DNA from: Ruminococcus sp.
Lineage (GTDB): Bacteria; Bacillota; Clostridia; Oscillospirales; Acutalibacteraceae
DNA: 64,000 nt
NCBI GenBank assembly: GCA_017457955.1
Contig: JAFTGL010000004.1
Coordinates: 1 to 64,000 of the forward strand
Reading direction: 5' to 3'
The position numbers were made by a program, and so were the translations under genes. Each line of letters begins with the position of its first letter. The first letter of the stretch is position 1. Of the stretch, positions 8,460 to 17,240 are shown piece after piece. The notes below the pieces were generated by a model that searched no databases, was not told the origin of the DNA, and saw only the letters and a program-made list of their open reading frames with translations.

Positions 8460-8715
8460 TGAAACGCATTGACGGAGAGAGTAACTCTTGTAAAATTAGT
8501 ATTGAGTCATCAGAGAGCCTGTGTCATCGGCTGAAAGCACAGACGGACTCAGCCTGAGCGAAGTTCACTCCCGAGCGGTCATTCTGAAATAAGAGTAGGA
8601 ATGGACGGGTGACGCCGTTAACAGTCATTGAGTGTCCGATAAAGATATTTCTTTTTCGGAAATTTGGGTGGTACCGCGGTTCTTCCGTCCCTTGGGGCAG
8701 AGGAACCGCTTTTAT
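8460..8715 (+). promoter_or_regulatory. T-box riboswitch (phenylalanine) upstream of pheS
   Basis: The leader contains the diagnostic T-box sequence GGGTGGTACCGCGG at 8666-8679, followed by a terminator (GCGGTTC paired with GAACCGC and a T-run at about 8710). A TTC codon at 8564-8566, in the sequence GAAGTTCACT of stem I, fits a phenylalanine specifier, which agrees with the downstream gene. Uncharged tRNA-Phe should stabilise the antiterminator and allow pheST transcription. Confidence 0.92.
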
Positions 8716-8760
8716 TATTATAATACTGCAATCACAGAATGAAGATAATTGGAGGACAGT

Positions 8761-9816
8761 ATGCAAGAAAAGTTAGAACAACTCAAAGCGCAGCTGACAT
8801 CTGAGCTCGGCGCTGCCGCCGATCCTCAGGCGCTGGAGAACCTGCGCGTCAAGTACCTGGGCAAGAAGGGCTCTATCACCGATCTTTTAAAGGGCATGAA
8901 AGCCCTGTCGAACGAAGAGAAAAAGACCTTCGGTCAGGCGGTCAACGCCTTAAAGCAGCAGGCGGCTGAGAATATCCAAAAGCGTGCCGAGGAGCTCAAG
9001 GAGCTGGAGATCAAGAGGGAGATCGAGCTCATGCCCGAATTCGACCTCACCATCCCCACCAAGGACAACCGCGGCTCTTATCATCCGATCACCCTCGTCC
9101 AGCGTGAGTGCGAGCGCATTTTCACCACGATGGGCTTCAACGTCGAGGACTATCCCGAGGTCGTCACCGACTACGAGTGCTTCGAGGCGGTCAATGTGCC
9201 GAAGAACCATCCTGCCCGCGATATGCAGGACACCTACTATCTTGAAAACGGCGAACTGCTCAAATCCCAGACTTCCGCGGCGCAGAACGCGATCCTCAGA
9301 AAATACGGCAAACAGCTGATGGAGGACGGCATGCCCATCCGCGCCATCTTCCCGGGCAGATGCTTCCGCAACGAAGCGACCGACGCGACCCACGAGAACA
9401 CCTTCTTCCAGATGGAAGGCGTGATGGTCGACAAGGATATCTCCATCAGTAACCTCATTTATTTCATGAAGACCATGCTGTCCGAGGTGTTCCAGAGAGA
9501 GATCAAGGTGCGCCTGCGCCCGGGTTTCTTCCCGTTCGTCGAACCGGGCTTTGAGCTGGATATCTCCTGCCTGATCTGCGGCGGCGAGACAGGCTGTCCG
9601 TCCTGCAACCACAGCGGCTGGCTGGAGCTGTGCCCCTGCGGCATGATCCATCCCGAGGTGCTCAAAGAGGGCGGTATCGACCCCGAGAAGTACACCGGCT
9701 TCGCGTTCGGTCTGGGTTTGACCCGACTCGCGATGATGAAGTACGGCATCAAGGATATCCGTGATCTGAACTCAGGCTCACTCAAGGTGATGTCCCAGTT
9801 CACGGACGACAAGTAA
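8761..9816 (+). CDS. pheS: Phenylalanyl-tRNA synthetase alpha subunit
   Basis: PheS forms the alpha2beta2 enzyme with PheT and charges tRNA-Phe. The 351-residue product has the N-terminal coiled coil (about 1-85), LRVKYLGKKGSITDLLKGM and the class II catalytic motifs PGRCFRNEATDATHE, FFQMEG, FPFVEPGFELD and GFAFGLGLTRLAM. A Cys-rich insert (CLICGGETGCPSC) lies near residues 262-280. The ATG directly follows GGAGG (8751-8755); a TTG four codons earlier overlaps that box and is unlikely. pheT begins 11 bases downstream. Confidence 0.97.
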   Translation: MQEKLEQLKAQLTSELGAAADPQALENLRVKYLGKKGSITDLLKGMKALSNEEKKTFGQAVNALKQQAAENIQKRAEELKELEIKREIELMPEFDLTIPTKDNRGSYHPITLVQRECERIFTTMGFNVEDYPEVVTDYECFEAVNVPKNHPARDMQDTYYLENGELLKSQTSAAQNAILRKYGKQLMEDGMPIRAIFPGRCFRNEATDATHENTFFQMEGVMVDKDISISNLIYFMKTMLSEVFQREIKVRLRPGFFPFVEPGFELDISCLICGGETGCPSCNHSGWLELCPCGMIHPEVLKEGGIDPEKYTGFAFGLGLTRLAMMKYGIKDIRDLNSGSLKVMSQFTDDK

Positions 9817-9827
9817 GGAGGGGTACG

Positions 9828-12188
9828 ATGTTTTTATCAATGAATTGGATCAAGGACTTCGTCGATCTTTCGGGACTCGACGACCTCAAGCTGATCAACC
9901 AGTTTTCACTTTCTACCGCCGAGGTAGAGAACGATATACAGTTCAAAGGCAGTGACCTCAGCGGCATTGTCGTGGCTGAGATCAAGAGTGTGGAGAACCA
10001 TCCCGAGAGTAAAAAGCTCCATCTGCTGAAGGTGGATATCGGTGCAGACGAGCTCGTCGACGTCGTCTGCGGCGCGCCGAACGTCCGCGTCGGGATGAAA
10101 ACCGCTTTCGCCAAGGTGGGCGCGAAGATAGGAGAGATCGAGATCGCCCCGAGACCTCTCGCGGGCTTTATGAGCTGCGGTATGTGCTGTTCCGAGAAGG
10201 AGATCGGCATTAGTGACGACCACAGCGGTATCATGGAGATCACCGACGACGTCGCGCTCGGTACCGATCTGAAAGAGATCTACGCCATCGACGACATCAT
10301 CTTTGAGGTGGATAACAAGAGCTTGACCAACCGCCCCGATCTTTGGAGTCACTACGGTATCGCGCGTGAATTTGCCGCAATTGCAAAGAGACCGCTGAAG
10401 GCTCTCGACTTTGCGGACTTATCCGTTTATGAAACGCTTCCCAAAGTGGATATGAAGATCGAGGACCCGCTCTGCTATCGCTATTCCTGCCTGCAGTTCG
10501 AGAACATTTCCCGCTCTGTCAGCCCCGTGGACATGCGTATCCGCCTGTTCTACTGCGGTATGCGCGCGATCAACTTCCTCGCCGACATGACCAACTACCT
10601 CATGCTCGAGATGGGTCAGCCCATGCACGCGTTCGATTCCCGCAAAGTGGAGAACATCCGCATTAAAAGATTTGACAACGAGTTTGAGTTCCAAACTCTC
10701 GACGGCGTGGAGCGCCACATCGACGCCAACACCCTGATGATCTGCAACGGCGACACTCCTGTCGCGATCGCGGGCATTATGGGCGGTCTCGACAGCGAGA
10801 TCGTCGAGGATACCCACACCCTGACGCTGGAGTCCGCAACCTTCGACGCGGCTTCCATCCGTAAGTCCACCGTCCGTCTGAGCCACCGTACCGACGCTTC
10901 CATGCGCTACGAAAAGTCCCTCGATCCCGAGCTGACTACAGCGGCGATCGCACGATTTGTATTTCTTTTGAAGAAATATGATGAAGGGATCAAGGTCGTA
11001 TCCTCGCTCACCGACGACTACGCCTATCGGTATCCGCAGATCACCCTGAGCTTTGATAAGGCGTATGTGGACAAGTACACGGGCATCGAGATCGACAACG
11101 AGACCATCGTCAGCACCCTGACTCGTCTGGGCTTCGGCGCGGAGAATAACGGCGACGATTTCACGGTCGAGGTCCCCACATGGAGAGCCACTAAGGACGT
11201 CACCATCAAAGCCGATATCATCGAAGAGATCACCCGTATCTACGGCTACGATAACTTTGAGATCCATACCGCCAACGCTCCCTTGTTCCCGACCCGTCCC
11301 GAGCCCGTGAAGAAGGACGAGGACAATGTCAAGGATATCCTCGTCAAGCACTTCAACCTCCACGAACTGCACTCCTACGTGTGGAACTATGTGGACGAGT
11401 TAAAGGAGCTGGGGATCAAAAATGAGGGCGTCATCAAACTCGCGAACGCCTCGAATCCCAACATCGAGACCATCCGCAAGACCATGATCCCGACCCAGCT
11501 TTGTCAGGTCAAGTCCAACCTCGGCTACGCAAACGACTTCGGTATCTTCGAGGTCGGCAGAGTCATCACGGGCATGACGGACGACAACCTCTGTATCGAG
11601 GAAAAGCACCTCGGTATCACCCTCTATCAGAAGGGCATGAACGTGCGCGACCTGTATTTCAGGATGAAAACCATCCTCGAGACCCTTGTGGATGAGCTCA
11701 AGCACACGACCGTCAGCTTTGAGAAGATCGAGCCTGAGTTCGACTTTGAGCACCCCGTGAACCTCAACGCGGTTCTCGTAAACGGCAAGGTCATCGGTAA
11801 GATCGGTCTGATCCATCCGTCCGTCATGAAGAAGCTCGACAAGCGCGCCTGCGTTGTCTTTGCTGAGATCGACATGGACAAGTTTGCCGCGATCGAGAAC
11901 AACTCGATTCACTATGTCGGACCGTCCAAATTCCCGAGCATCGAGATCGACCTGAGCTTCCTGTCGTCCCGCTTCGCGCCGATCGCGAAAGCCATCGAGA
12001 AAGCGGCGTGCGAGCTGATCAAGGCGGTCGACGTCATCGACATTTATGAGGCGGATGACGCGTCCTCCATCGCGGTGCGCCTGACCTTCTCGGACAACAG
12101 CCGTACACTGACCCGTGAAGAGGTCACTGCCGTCACCGACGCGATCGTCGCCGATCTGGAGAAGGACGGTATTCTCTTGAAAAAGTAA
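9828..12188 (+). CDS. pheT: Phenylalanyl-tRNA synthetase beta subunit
   Basis: The 786-residue product is normal length. It has an N-terminal OB-fold tRNA-binding domain (about 40-150, with VVCGAPNVRVGMKTAFA), the B3/B4 editing domain (about 210-390), the B5 domain, and a C-terminal ferredoxin-fold anticodon-binding domain (FPSIEIDLSFLSSRFAPI onward). It edits mischarged Tyr-tRNA-Phe in addition to supporting catalysis. It is the second gene of the T-box-controlled operon, with GGAGGGG before the ATG. Confidence 0.97.
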   Translation: MFLSMNWIKDFVDLSGLDDLKLINQFSLSTAEVENDIQFKGSDLSGIVVAEIKSVENHPESKKLHLLKVDIGADELVDVVCGAPNVRVGMKTAFAKVGAKIGEIEIAPRPLAGFMSCGMCCSEKEIGISDDHSGIMEITDDVALGTDLKEIYAIDDIIFEVDNKSLTNRPDLWSHYGIAREFAAIAKRPLKALDFADLSVYETLPKVDMKIEDPLCYRYSCLQFENISRSVSPVDMRIRLFYCGMRAINFLADMTNYLMLEMGQPMHAFDSRKVENIRIKRFDNEFEFQTLDGVERHIDANTLMICNGDTPVAIAGIMGGLDSEIVEDTHTLTLESATFDAASIRKSTVRLSHRTDASMRYEKSLDPELTTAAIARFVFLLKKYDEGIKVVSSLTDDYAYRYPQITLSFDKAYVDKYTGIEIDNETIVSTLTRLGFGAENNGDDFTVEVPTWRATKDVTIKADIIEEITRIYGYDNFEIHTANAPLFPTRPEPVKKDEDNVKDILVKHFNLHELHSYVWNYVDELKELGIKNEGVIKLANASNPNIETIRKTMIPTQLCQVKSNLGYANDFGIFEVGRVITGMTDDNLCIEEKHLGITLYQKGMNVRDLYFRMKTILETLVDELKHTTVSFEKIEPEFDFEHPVNLNAVLVNGKVIGKIGLIHPSVMKKLDKRACVVFAEIDMDKFAAIENNSIHYVGPSKFPSIEIDLSFLSSRFAPIAKAIEKAACELIKAVDVIDIYEADDASSIAVRLTFSDNSRTLTREEVTAVTDAIVADLEKDGILLKK

Positions 12189-12201
12189 CTTTATCACATC
12201 G

Positions 12202-12234
12202 GGCGGGGTCATACGGCTCCGCCTTTACTTTTTA
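12202..12234 (+). terminator. Terminator of pheST
   Basis: GGCGGGG and CTCCGCC pair (one G-T) and are followed by TTTACTTTTT. Confidence 0.75.
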
Positions 12235-12238
12235 GGGC

Positions 12239-12267
12239 TTGCATTATTTGCAGAAGTGTAGTATAAT
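12239..12267 (+). promoter_or_regulatory. Promoter of the ireB gene
   Basis: TTGCAT, 17 bases, TATAAT, placed 33 bases before the ireB start. Confidence 0.7.
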
Positions 12268-12299
12268 AACATGGAATGAGTATCAACGGAGGTGTTTGT

Positions 12300-12545
12300 A
12301 TGTTAGATAAGACAATGGTATTCTCCCTCGGCGGCAACCGTGACGACGAGATGAAGGACGCGCTGACGACCGTCTATAACGCGCTCAAGAAGAAGGGCTA
12401 CAACCCGATCAACCAGATCGTTGGTTACATTCTCAGCGAGGACCCGACCTATATCACGACATACGGCAACGCCCGCAACATCATCAGTAAGATCGACCGC
12501 GACGACCTGCTTGAGGTCATGGTCAAGACTTATCTGAACATCTGA
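12300..12545 (+). CDS. ireB: IreB family regulatory phosphoprotein
   Basis: The 81-residue protein is a close match to the UPF0297/IreB family (MVFSLGGNRDDEMKDALTTV, YNALKKKGYNPINQIVGYIL, DPTYITTYGNARNII). In Enterococcus this small protein is phosphorylated by the PASTA kinase IreK and affects cephalosporin tolerance; a link to cell-wall stress is inherited knowledge, not seen here. The ATG at 12300 follows GGAGGTG; an upstream ATG at 12276 has no ribosome site. The usual neighbour ruvX is not adjacent. Confidence 0.92.
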   Translation: MLDKTMVFSLGGNRDDEMKDALTTVYNALKKKGYNPINQIVGYILSEDPTYITTYGNARNIISKIDRDDLLEVMVKTYLNI

Positions 12546-12585
12546 TATTGCTAAGATAAATACGACAACGAAGGGATTGATTCCA

Positions 12586-12870
12586 ATGGCTGAAAAGGAA
12601 TTTTCGACCTATAAGGGCAAGCCTCTGGTTCGCTGCGGCGACGAGCTGTATTACGGCAGCATGGACGAGCGCTTTGTCATCCATATGCAGGTAAAAACCA
12701 AAAAGACGGTAGGGGACACCGAGATCGCGGATAAGGTGGCGATCCAGCTGCTTTGCACCGACCCCGATTTAAGCCCCCGCAAACAGATCGTCAAGTCCAG
12801 CGAAAAAACAGGGCTGTATGTCGCCCTCGACATCGCCGACGTCTGGCTCGAAAGAGCGCTGAAAGCATAA
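12586..12870 (+). CDS. Conserved small protein of unknown function
   Basis: The 94-residue product (EKEFSTYKGKPLVRCGDELY, then KVAIQLLCTDPDLSPRKQIV) has no signal peptide, membrane segment or recognised domain. It lies 40 bases downstream of ireB and upstream of a terminator, so it is probably co-transcribed with ireB and may share its regulatory context. The ATG at 12586 was preferred over one nine bases earlier; AAGGGA lies 10 bases upstream. Confidence 0.65.
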   Translation: MAEKEFSTYKGKPLVRCGDELYYGSMDERFVIHMQVKTKKTVGDTEIADKVAIQLLCTDPDLSPRKQIVKSSEKTGLYVALDIADVWLERALKA

Positions 12871-12871
12871 G

Positions 12872-12900
12872 AAAAAGCTGCCTTTAGGGGCAGCTTTTTT
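12872..12900 (+). terminator. Terminator of the ireB operon
   Basis: AAAAAGCTGCC and GGGCAGCTTTTTT form a compact stem with a T-run. Repeat copy A starts directly after it. Confidence 0.85.
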
Positions 12901-13046
12901 AATTAGGAATGAGGAATGAGGAATTAGGAATGAATGGCGGGGAACCCGCACCCATTTATATGGGAGATTGAAACGCCTCATTTTCAATCTATAGGAATCA
13001 AAACACGAAGTGTTTTCCACAATTCCTAATTTCTATTTCCTAATTA
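12901..13046. repeat. Dispersed two-hairpin repeat, copy A
   Basis: The left arm is built of AATTAGGAATG-like words and the right arm of the complementary CCTAATT words. Between them are hairpin 1 (GCGGG/CCCGC followed by ACCC), a variable middle (GATTGAAACGCC) and hairpin 2 (AACACGAAGTGTT then TTCC). The right arm ends at the stop codon of the uracil-DNA glycosylase gene and supplies its TAG. Copies B-E lie elsewhere in the window. Confidence 0.8.
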
Positions 13047-13624
13047 TCATATACCTCGGGGCAAACCTCTTTTATTTTCTCCCTGAGAATCAAAAAGTCG
13101 TTGAACGCTCCTTCCATCTGATTCTGATTTCTGAGGAGCGCCGCGGGATGGAGCATCGGCATCATCCAGATCCCCTTGCGTTCGATGAAGGTCCCGTGCT
13201 CGCGGGTGATCCTCAGATCTGGCTTGATCAGCTTCATGCCCGCGATCCTGCCAAGGGTGACGATGATCCTCGGGCGGATCAGGCGCGTCTGCTCCCTGAG
13301 ATATCCGATACAGCTGTCCTGCTCATCCTCCTGCGGGTCGCGGTTCTGCGGCGGGCGGCATTTGACGATGTTGGTGATGTAGATGTTTTTGTGACGGTCG
13401 AGATCGACGGCATAGAGCATTTTGTCCAGCAGCTGTCCCGCTCTGCCGACAAAGGGCTCGCCTTTGAGGTCCTCCTGCTCGCCCGGACCTTCGCCGATGA
13501 ACAGGATGCGCGCATCCGTTTTTCCTACTCCGAAAACAACGTTGTGCCGACTTTCGCACAGCCTGCACTTCGTACAGCTCAGACATCTTTCTTCGATTTC
13601 CTGCCAAGTGCTCAAAATCTTCAC
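13040..13624 (-). CDS. Type-4 uracil-DNA glycosylase
   Basis: The enzyme removes uracil from DNA to start base-excision repair. The 194-residue protein has the family-4 iron-sulfur cysteines (CTKC at residues 17-20, then Cys in KCRPPQNR and in DSCIGYL), motif 1 GEGPGEQED, the FVGRAGQLLDKML segment and motif 2 HPAALLRN. Length fits the family. The stop codon TAG lies in the arm of repeat copy A, so the last two or three residues may be repeat-derived. Confidence 0.92.
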   Translation of the reverse strand: MKILSTWQEIEERCLSCTKCRLCESRHNVVFGVGKTDARILFIGEGPGEQEDLKGEPFVGRAGQLLDKMLYAVDLDRHKNIYITNIVKCRPPQNRDPQEDEQDSCIGYLREQTRLIRPRIIVTLGRIAGMKLIKPDLRITREHGTFIERKGIWMMPMLHPAALLRNQNQMEGAFNDFLILREKIKEVCPEVYDN

Positions 13625-13642
13625 CTTATTTCGATTATATTA

Positions 13643-13671
13643 TTGCAATCCGATTGAAAATATTGTAATAT
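13643..13671 (+). promoter_or_regulatory. Promoter of pduL
   Basis: TTGCAA, 17 bases, TAATAT. It lies in the short region between the divergent glycosylase and pduL genes. Confidence 0.55.
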
Positions 13672-13727
13672 ATTCATAGATATGGGTCACACTCCCATAC
13701 AACTAATTATGATTGGTGGTAATCAAT

Positions 13728-14300
13728 ATGAAAAGTACGATTATGGTAGAGACTTCCGCTCACCATCTGCATGTCACAGCCGAGACCTTCGCGACCCTGT
13801 TCGGCGAGGGCAAGACCCTGACCAACAAGAAGGACCTGTCCCAGCCGGGTCAGTTCGCCTGCGTAGAGAAGGTCACTGTCGTCGGTCCTCGCGGCGAGAT
13901 CACCATGTCCATCTTAGGACCCTTCCGTCCCGAGGATCAGGTAGAGATATCCATGACCGAGACCCGTAAATTAGGCGTTCAGGGCTTCATCCGTGAGTCG
14001 GGCGATTTAGCGGGTACTCCCGGCTGTATCCTGCGCGGACCCGAGGGCGAGGTCGAGATCGACCACGGCGTCATCGTCGCTCAGCGTCATATCCATCTGA
14101 CCCCCGAGACCGCTGTTGAGTACGGCGTTGAGGATAAGCAGATCGTCAAGGTCGCAGTCGGCGACAACGGCCGTAAGGTCATCTTCGACGACGTCATCGT
14201 CCGTGTATCTCCCAAGTACGCTCCCGCGGTTCACCTCGATACCGACGAAGCGAACGCGGCAGGTCTGATGGGCACCGTAGACGGCGAGATCATTCTGTAA
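13728..14300 (+). CDS. pduL: Phosphate propanoyltransferase / phosphotransacylase
   Basis: PduL enzymes interconvert acyl-CoA and acyl phosphate and can replace Pta in acetate or propionate formation. The 190-residue product shows the paired PduL repeats with zinc-binding histidine motifs SAHHLHVT and AQRHIHLTPETA, plus GPFRPEDQVEISMTETRKLG. No microcompartment shell genes or encapsulation peptide are visible, so a soluble housekeeping role in fermentation is inferred. The ATG at 13728 follows GGTGGT; an earlier in-frame start at 13713 overlaps that site. Confidence 0.9.
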   Translation: MKSTIMVETSAHHLHVTAETFATLFGEGKTLTNKKDLSQPGQFACVEKVTVVGPRGEITMSILGPFRPEDQVEISMTETRKLGVQGFIRESGDLAGTPGCILRGPEGEVEIDHGVIVAQRHIHLTPETAVEYGVEDKQIVKVAVGDNGRKVIFDDVIVRVSPKYAPAVHLDTDEANAAGLMGTVDGEIIL

Positions 14301-14318
14301 GCAGTAAGTTTGATTGAC

Positions 14319-14345
14319 AGCTCCCTCGTTTGAGGGAGCTTTTCG
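14319..14345. terminator. Terminator between convergent pduL and GH31 genes
   Basis: AGCTCCCTC and GAGGGAGCT pair around GTTT and are followed by TTTTCG. Confidence 0.8.
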
Positions 14346-14346
14346 T

Positions 14347-16230
14347 TTATCCTACGCTTTCCAAATCATCCCAATCAAGCGCTGTTGTATTCTCTGCGGG
14401 CTTTGCGAGGAAGAGGGGCTTTGCGGTGAAGAATACCACGTCGCCGAGCGGGACGCTGACGTCATGCCAGCCTTTCTTTAATTCTTCTGTAGAAATTTCT
14501 CCCTCATGCATGCGCACCTGCGTCATATCTTCGGGCAGGTAGACGTTCCTTGAGACAGCGTTCTGCCTGTAGATCGGCGCGATCATCAGCCTGTCGCCGA
14601 CCATCAGCTGATCTTCGATTCCCTTCGCGACCTCGTCGTCCTCGTAGTCAAAGCACAGCGGACGGAAATACATCTCGTCATTCTCGGCTGCTTTGATGAA
14701 GGAGTCGTAGAGGTAGGGGATGAGTCGGTAGCGGAGCGTGATAATGTGGCGGAACACCTCGGTGTCGCCGAAGGCGTACGCTTCCTGACTGCGCGTTCCC
14801 GCGGCGGCATGGTTGCGCATGAGTGGCGTGAACAGCGCGAAGCTAAGCCAGCGGATCAGCAGGTCGCGGGTACAACTGCTGTTGAAGCCGCCGATATCGC
14901 TGCCCGTGTACAGAAAGCCGCACATGTTCAGCCCCGGCATTTGCTGTAAGCTCTGCAGGATATGGCTCCACCAGCTGTGGTTGTCGCCCGTCCAGATACC
15001 GCCGCAGCGGTGGGCGCCGATGTACGAAGCGCGGGAGAACAGCAGAGGGGGTTCCTCTCTCAACCCGCACAGCGCGTCATAGGCGCTTTTGGTCATGTGG
15101 TAACCGTAGAGATTGTGCACGTCGTAGTGACGGAATCTGCCCTGTGGGGTGTTGTGGTAGAAGCTCTTGTAGTCGTCGTCGCTGTTCTGCAGACGGACAA
15201 GGGTATCCCGCGCGCCGAAGAAGCTCAGAGCGTCAAGCTGTTTGTCATCAATGTGCTTTAATTCTTCATAAGCATTATTAAGTCCCTTCTCGCTGTAGAA
15301 CAAGGCAGGCTCATTCATATCGTTCCAGAAGCCCTCGATCCCGATGTCGGTCAGAGCTTTGTATTTTTGCCCGAACCACTTTGCCGCCTCGGGGTTGAGG
15401 AAATCGGGCAGAACGCTCATGCCGGGCCATACGCCGACGACAAAATCCTCGCCGTTTTCATCCTTGCAGAAGTAGCCTTTCGCGTGCCCTTCATCATAGA
15501 CGGCATAGCCTTCCTCCTTTTTGACAGCCGCGTCGATAATGGGGATCAGGCGGATCCCGCGCTCTTTGAGATCATAACAGAGCTTTTTGAGGTCGGGAAA
15601 ACGCTCGGGACTGATGGAAAAGTCCTTGAAGCTGTCCATGTAGTCGATGTCCAGATAGATCATGTCGATCGGGATGCCCGCGTCCTGATATTTGTCCGCG
15701 CAACATCTGATATCATCCTCTTTGACATACCCCCAGCGGCTCTGACCGTAGCCGAACGCCCACTTCGGCGGGATGTAGCTCTTGCCGATCAGGGAGCGGA
15801 ATTCGGAGACGATCGCTTTGAGGGAGTCTGCCGTGATGATATACAGTTCTAAGGCGAAGCATTCGGGCGTAATCTTTATCATATCGCTGTCGGTATAGCC
15901 GAGGTCGAAGGTGATTTTAGAGGGCGTATCGAAGAACGCGCCGAACCTCTCTTTGCCGTCCACAAGGATAAAGTTGTGAGCGCCGTAGAGCGAGCGCTTG
16001 TCCTCGGTGTGGAAGGGATCGTCGGAGCAGAAGCTCTCGTATACCCACCCGCGCTTGTTGATTCCGCGCACGGTCTCGCCAAGTCCGTAGATACGTGCAT
16101 TTTCATCCATTTGTAAGGTGAAACTTCGCTCCGAAAGAGCGAAGGGCAGGGGAGTCCCCTTTGAGATCGGCAGTTCTTTGACGACCGCGCCTGTATCATA
16201 TATCGGAGAAAAACTGTATCTTTTTATCAT
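14347..16230 (-). CDS. Glycoside hydrolase family 31 (alpha-glucosidase/xylosidase type)
   Basis: The 627-residue protein carries the GH31 layout: N-terminal beta-sandwich (IYGLGETVRGINKRG), the barrel entry PPKWAFGYGQSRWGY, the nucleophile motif GFWNDMNEPALF, and the acid/base region GGIWTGDNHSWWSHI with GSDIGGF after it. It lacks a signal peptide and is likely cytoplasmic, trimming imported alpha-linked oligosaccharides; exact specificity cannot be read. The ATG at 16230 follows GGGGCGAT. The long upstream extension of this frame (to 16623) is antisense to degV and rejected. No transporter is adjacent. Confidence 0.9.
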   Translation of the reverse strand: MIKRYSFSPIYDTGAVVKELPISKGTPLPFALSERSFTLQMDENARIYGLGETVRGINKRGWVYESFCSDDPFHTEDKRSLYGAHNFILVDGKERFGAFFDTPSKITFDLGYTDSDMIKITPECFALELYIITADSLKAIVSEFRSLIGKSYIPPKWAFGYGQSRWGYVKEDDIRCCADKYQDAGIPIDMIYLDIDYMDSFKDFSISPERFPDLKKLCYDLKERGIRLIPIIDAAVKKEEGYAVYDEGHAKGYFCKDENGEDFVVGVWPGMSVLPDFLNPEAAKWFGQKYKALTDIGIEGFWNDMNEPALFYSEKGLNNAYEELKHIDDKQLDALSFFGARDTLVRLQNSDDDYKSFYHNTPQGRFRHYDVHNLYGYHMTKSAYDALCGLREEPPLLFSRASYIGAHRCGGIWTGDNHSWWSHILQSLQQMPGLNMCGFLYTGSDIGGFNSSCTRDLLIRWLSFALFTPLMRNHAAAGTRSQEAYAFGDTEVFRHIITLRYRLIPYLYDSFIKAAENDEMYFRPLCFDYEDDEVAKGIEDQLMVGDRLMIAPIYRQNAVSRNVYLPEDMTQVRMHEGEISTEELKKGWHDVSVPLGDVVFFTAKPLFLAKPAENTTALDWDDLESVG

Positions 16231-16245
16231 ATTATCGCCCCGCTC

Positions 16246-16273
16246 TTGATTTTTTGTGGTATTGATGTATAAT
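16246..16273 (+). promoter_or_regulatory. Promoter of the degV-like gene
   Basis: TTGATT, 16 bases, TATAAT, in the region shared with the divergent GH31 gene. Confidence 0.55.
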
Positions 16274-16329
16274 AAGTATAACAAAGAATATGGCAACTTA
16301 CAACATCTTTTTCCTTTACGGAGGGCATT

Positions 16330-17190
16330 ATGGCAAATAAAGTTATCATCACCGCGGATATCAGCTGCGACCTCAACTGGGAGCTCGAACAGCGCTACGG
16401 CGTGACCACTATCCCGCTGCATATCGTCATCGGCGGCAAGAGCTATGAGGACTGGGTGAACATCACTCCCGAGGAACTGTATGAGATCTTCTACAAGACC
16501 AAGGAGCTGCCCCATACCACCGCGGGCAGCGTGGGCGAATATACCGACTTCTTCAAGAAGTTCATCGACGAGGGAAATGACGTCGTACACCTGAGTCTCG
16601 GCTCTAAGCTGAGCGTCACCCACCAGAGCAGCGTGCTCGCTTCTCAGGAGTTCCCCGGACGCGTGTATTCCGTCGATACCCAGAACCTCTCTTCGGGCTG
16701 CGGACTGCTGGTCATCAAAGCCTGCGAGCTGCGCGATCAGGGGCTTTCCGCAAAGGAGATCTATGACGAGGTCAACAAGATGGTGCCGAAGTCACACGCT
16801 TCCTTTGTCCTCGATCGTCTTGACTTCATGCACGCGGGCGGCAGGTGTTCGGCTGTCGCAATGCTGGGTGCGAACCTTCTGAGTCTCAAGCCCTCGATCG
16901 AGGTGCACAACGATGACGGCGGTTCGATGGGCGTCGGCAAGAAGTACCGCGGCAAGTATGACAAGGTGCTGATCCAGTACATGGAGGATACCTTGAACAA
17001 GTACGATAATATCGACACCTCGCGCGTGTTCATCACCCACGCGGGCGCGAACAAGGAGTATGTCGACAAGGTGTATGAAGCATTGAAGGCGAAGAATATC
17101 TTCAAAGAGATCCACATCACCCGCGCTTCGTGCACGATCTCCAGCCACTGCGGACCCAACACGCTGGGCGTACTGTTCATGACAAAATAA
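16330..17190 (+). CDS. DegV family fatty-acid-binding protein
   Basis: DegV (FakB-like) proteins bind a fatty acid and, in many Firmicutes, present it to the FakA kinase for phospholipid synthesis. The 286-residue product has ITADISCDL, TTAGSVGEYTDFF, VHLSLGSKLSVTHQS, VYSVDTQNLSSGCG and the GGRCSAVAM and SSHCGPNTLGV motifs. GGAGGG precedes the ATG. No fakA is next to it in the window. It is monocistronic, ended by a hairpin. Confidence 0.92.
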   Translation: MANKVIITADISCDLNWELEQRYGVTTIPLHIVIGGKSYEDWVNITPEELYEIFYKTKELPHTTAGSVGEYTDFFKKFIDEGNDVVHLSLGSKLSVTHQSSVLASQEFPGRVYSVDTQNLSSGCGLLVIKACELRDQGLSAKEIYDEVNKMVPKSHASFVLDRLDFMHAGGRCSAVAMLGANLLSLKPSIEVHNDDGGSMGVGKKYRGKYDKVLIQYMEDTLNKYDNIDTSRVFITHAGANKEYVDKVYEALKAKNIFKEIHITRASCTISSHCGPNTLGVLFMTK

Positions 17191-17205
17191 GATGACACAA
17201 AAGTT

Positions 17206-17240
17206 AACGACCTGACGTTTTTTGTCAGGCCGTTATTTTT
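17206..17240 (+). terminator. Terminator after degV
   Basis: AACGACCTGAC pairs with GTCAGGCCGTT around a T-rich loop and is followed by ATTTTT. Confidence 0.75.

Noticed and set aside
9828-9830. Alternative upstream start for pheT
   Set aside because: The ATG directly follows a GGAGGGG site and gives the family's normal N-terminus.
10419-12212. Long reverse-strand ORFs opposite pheT
   Set aside because: Antisense shadows caused by GC-rich codon use; pheT is unambiguous.
16231-16623. N-terminal extension of the GH31 gene
   Set aside because: It is antisense to degV and the promoter region, and the ATG at 16230 gives the normal GH31 start.
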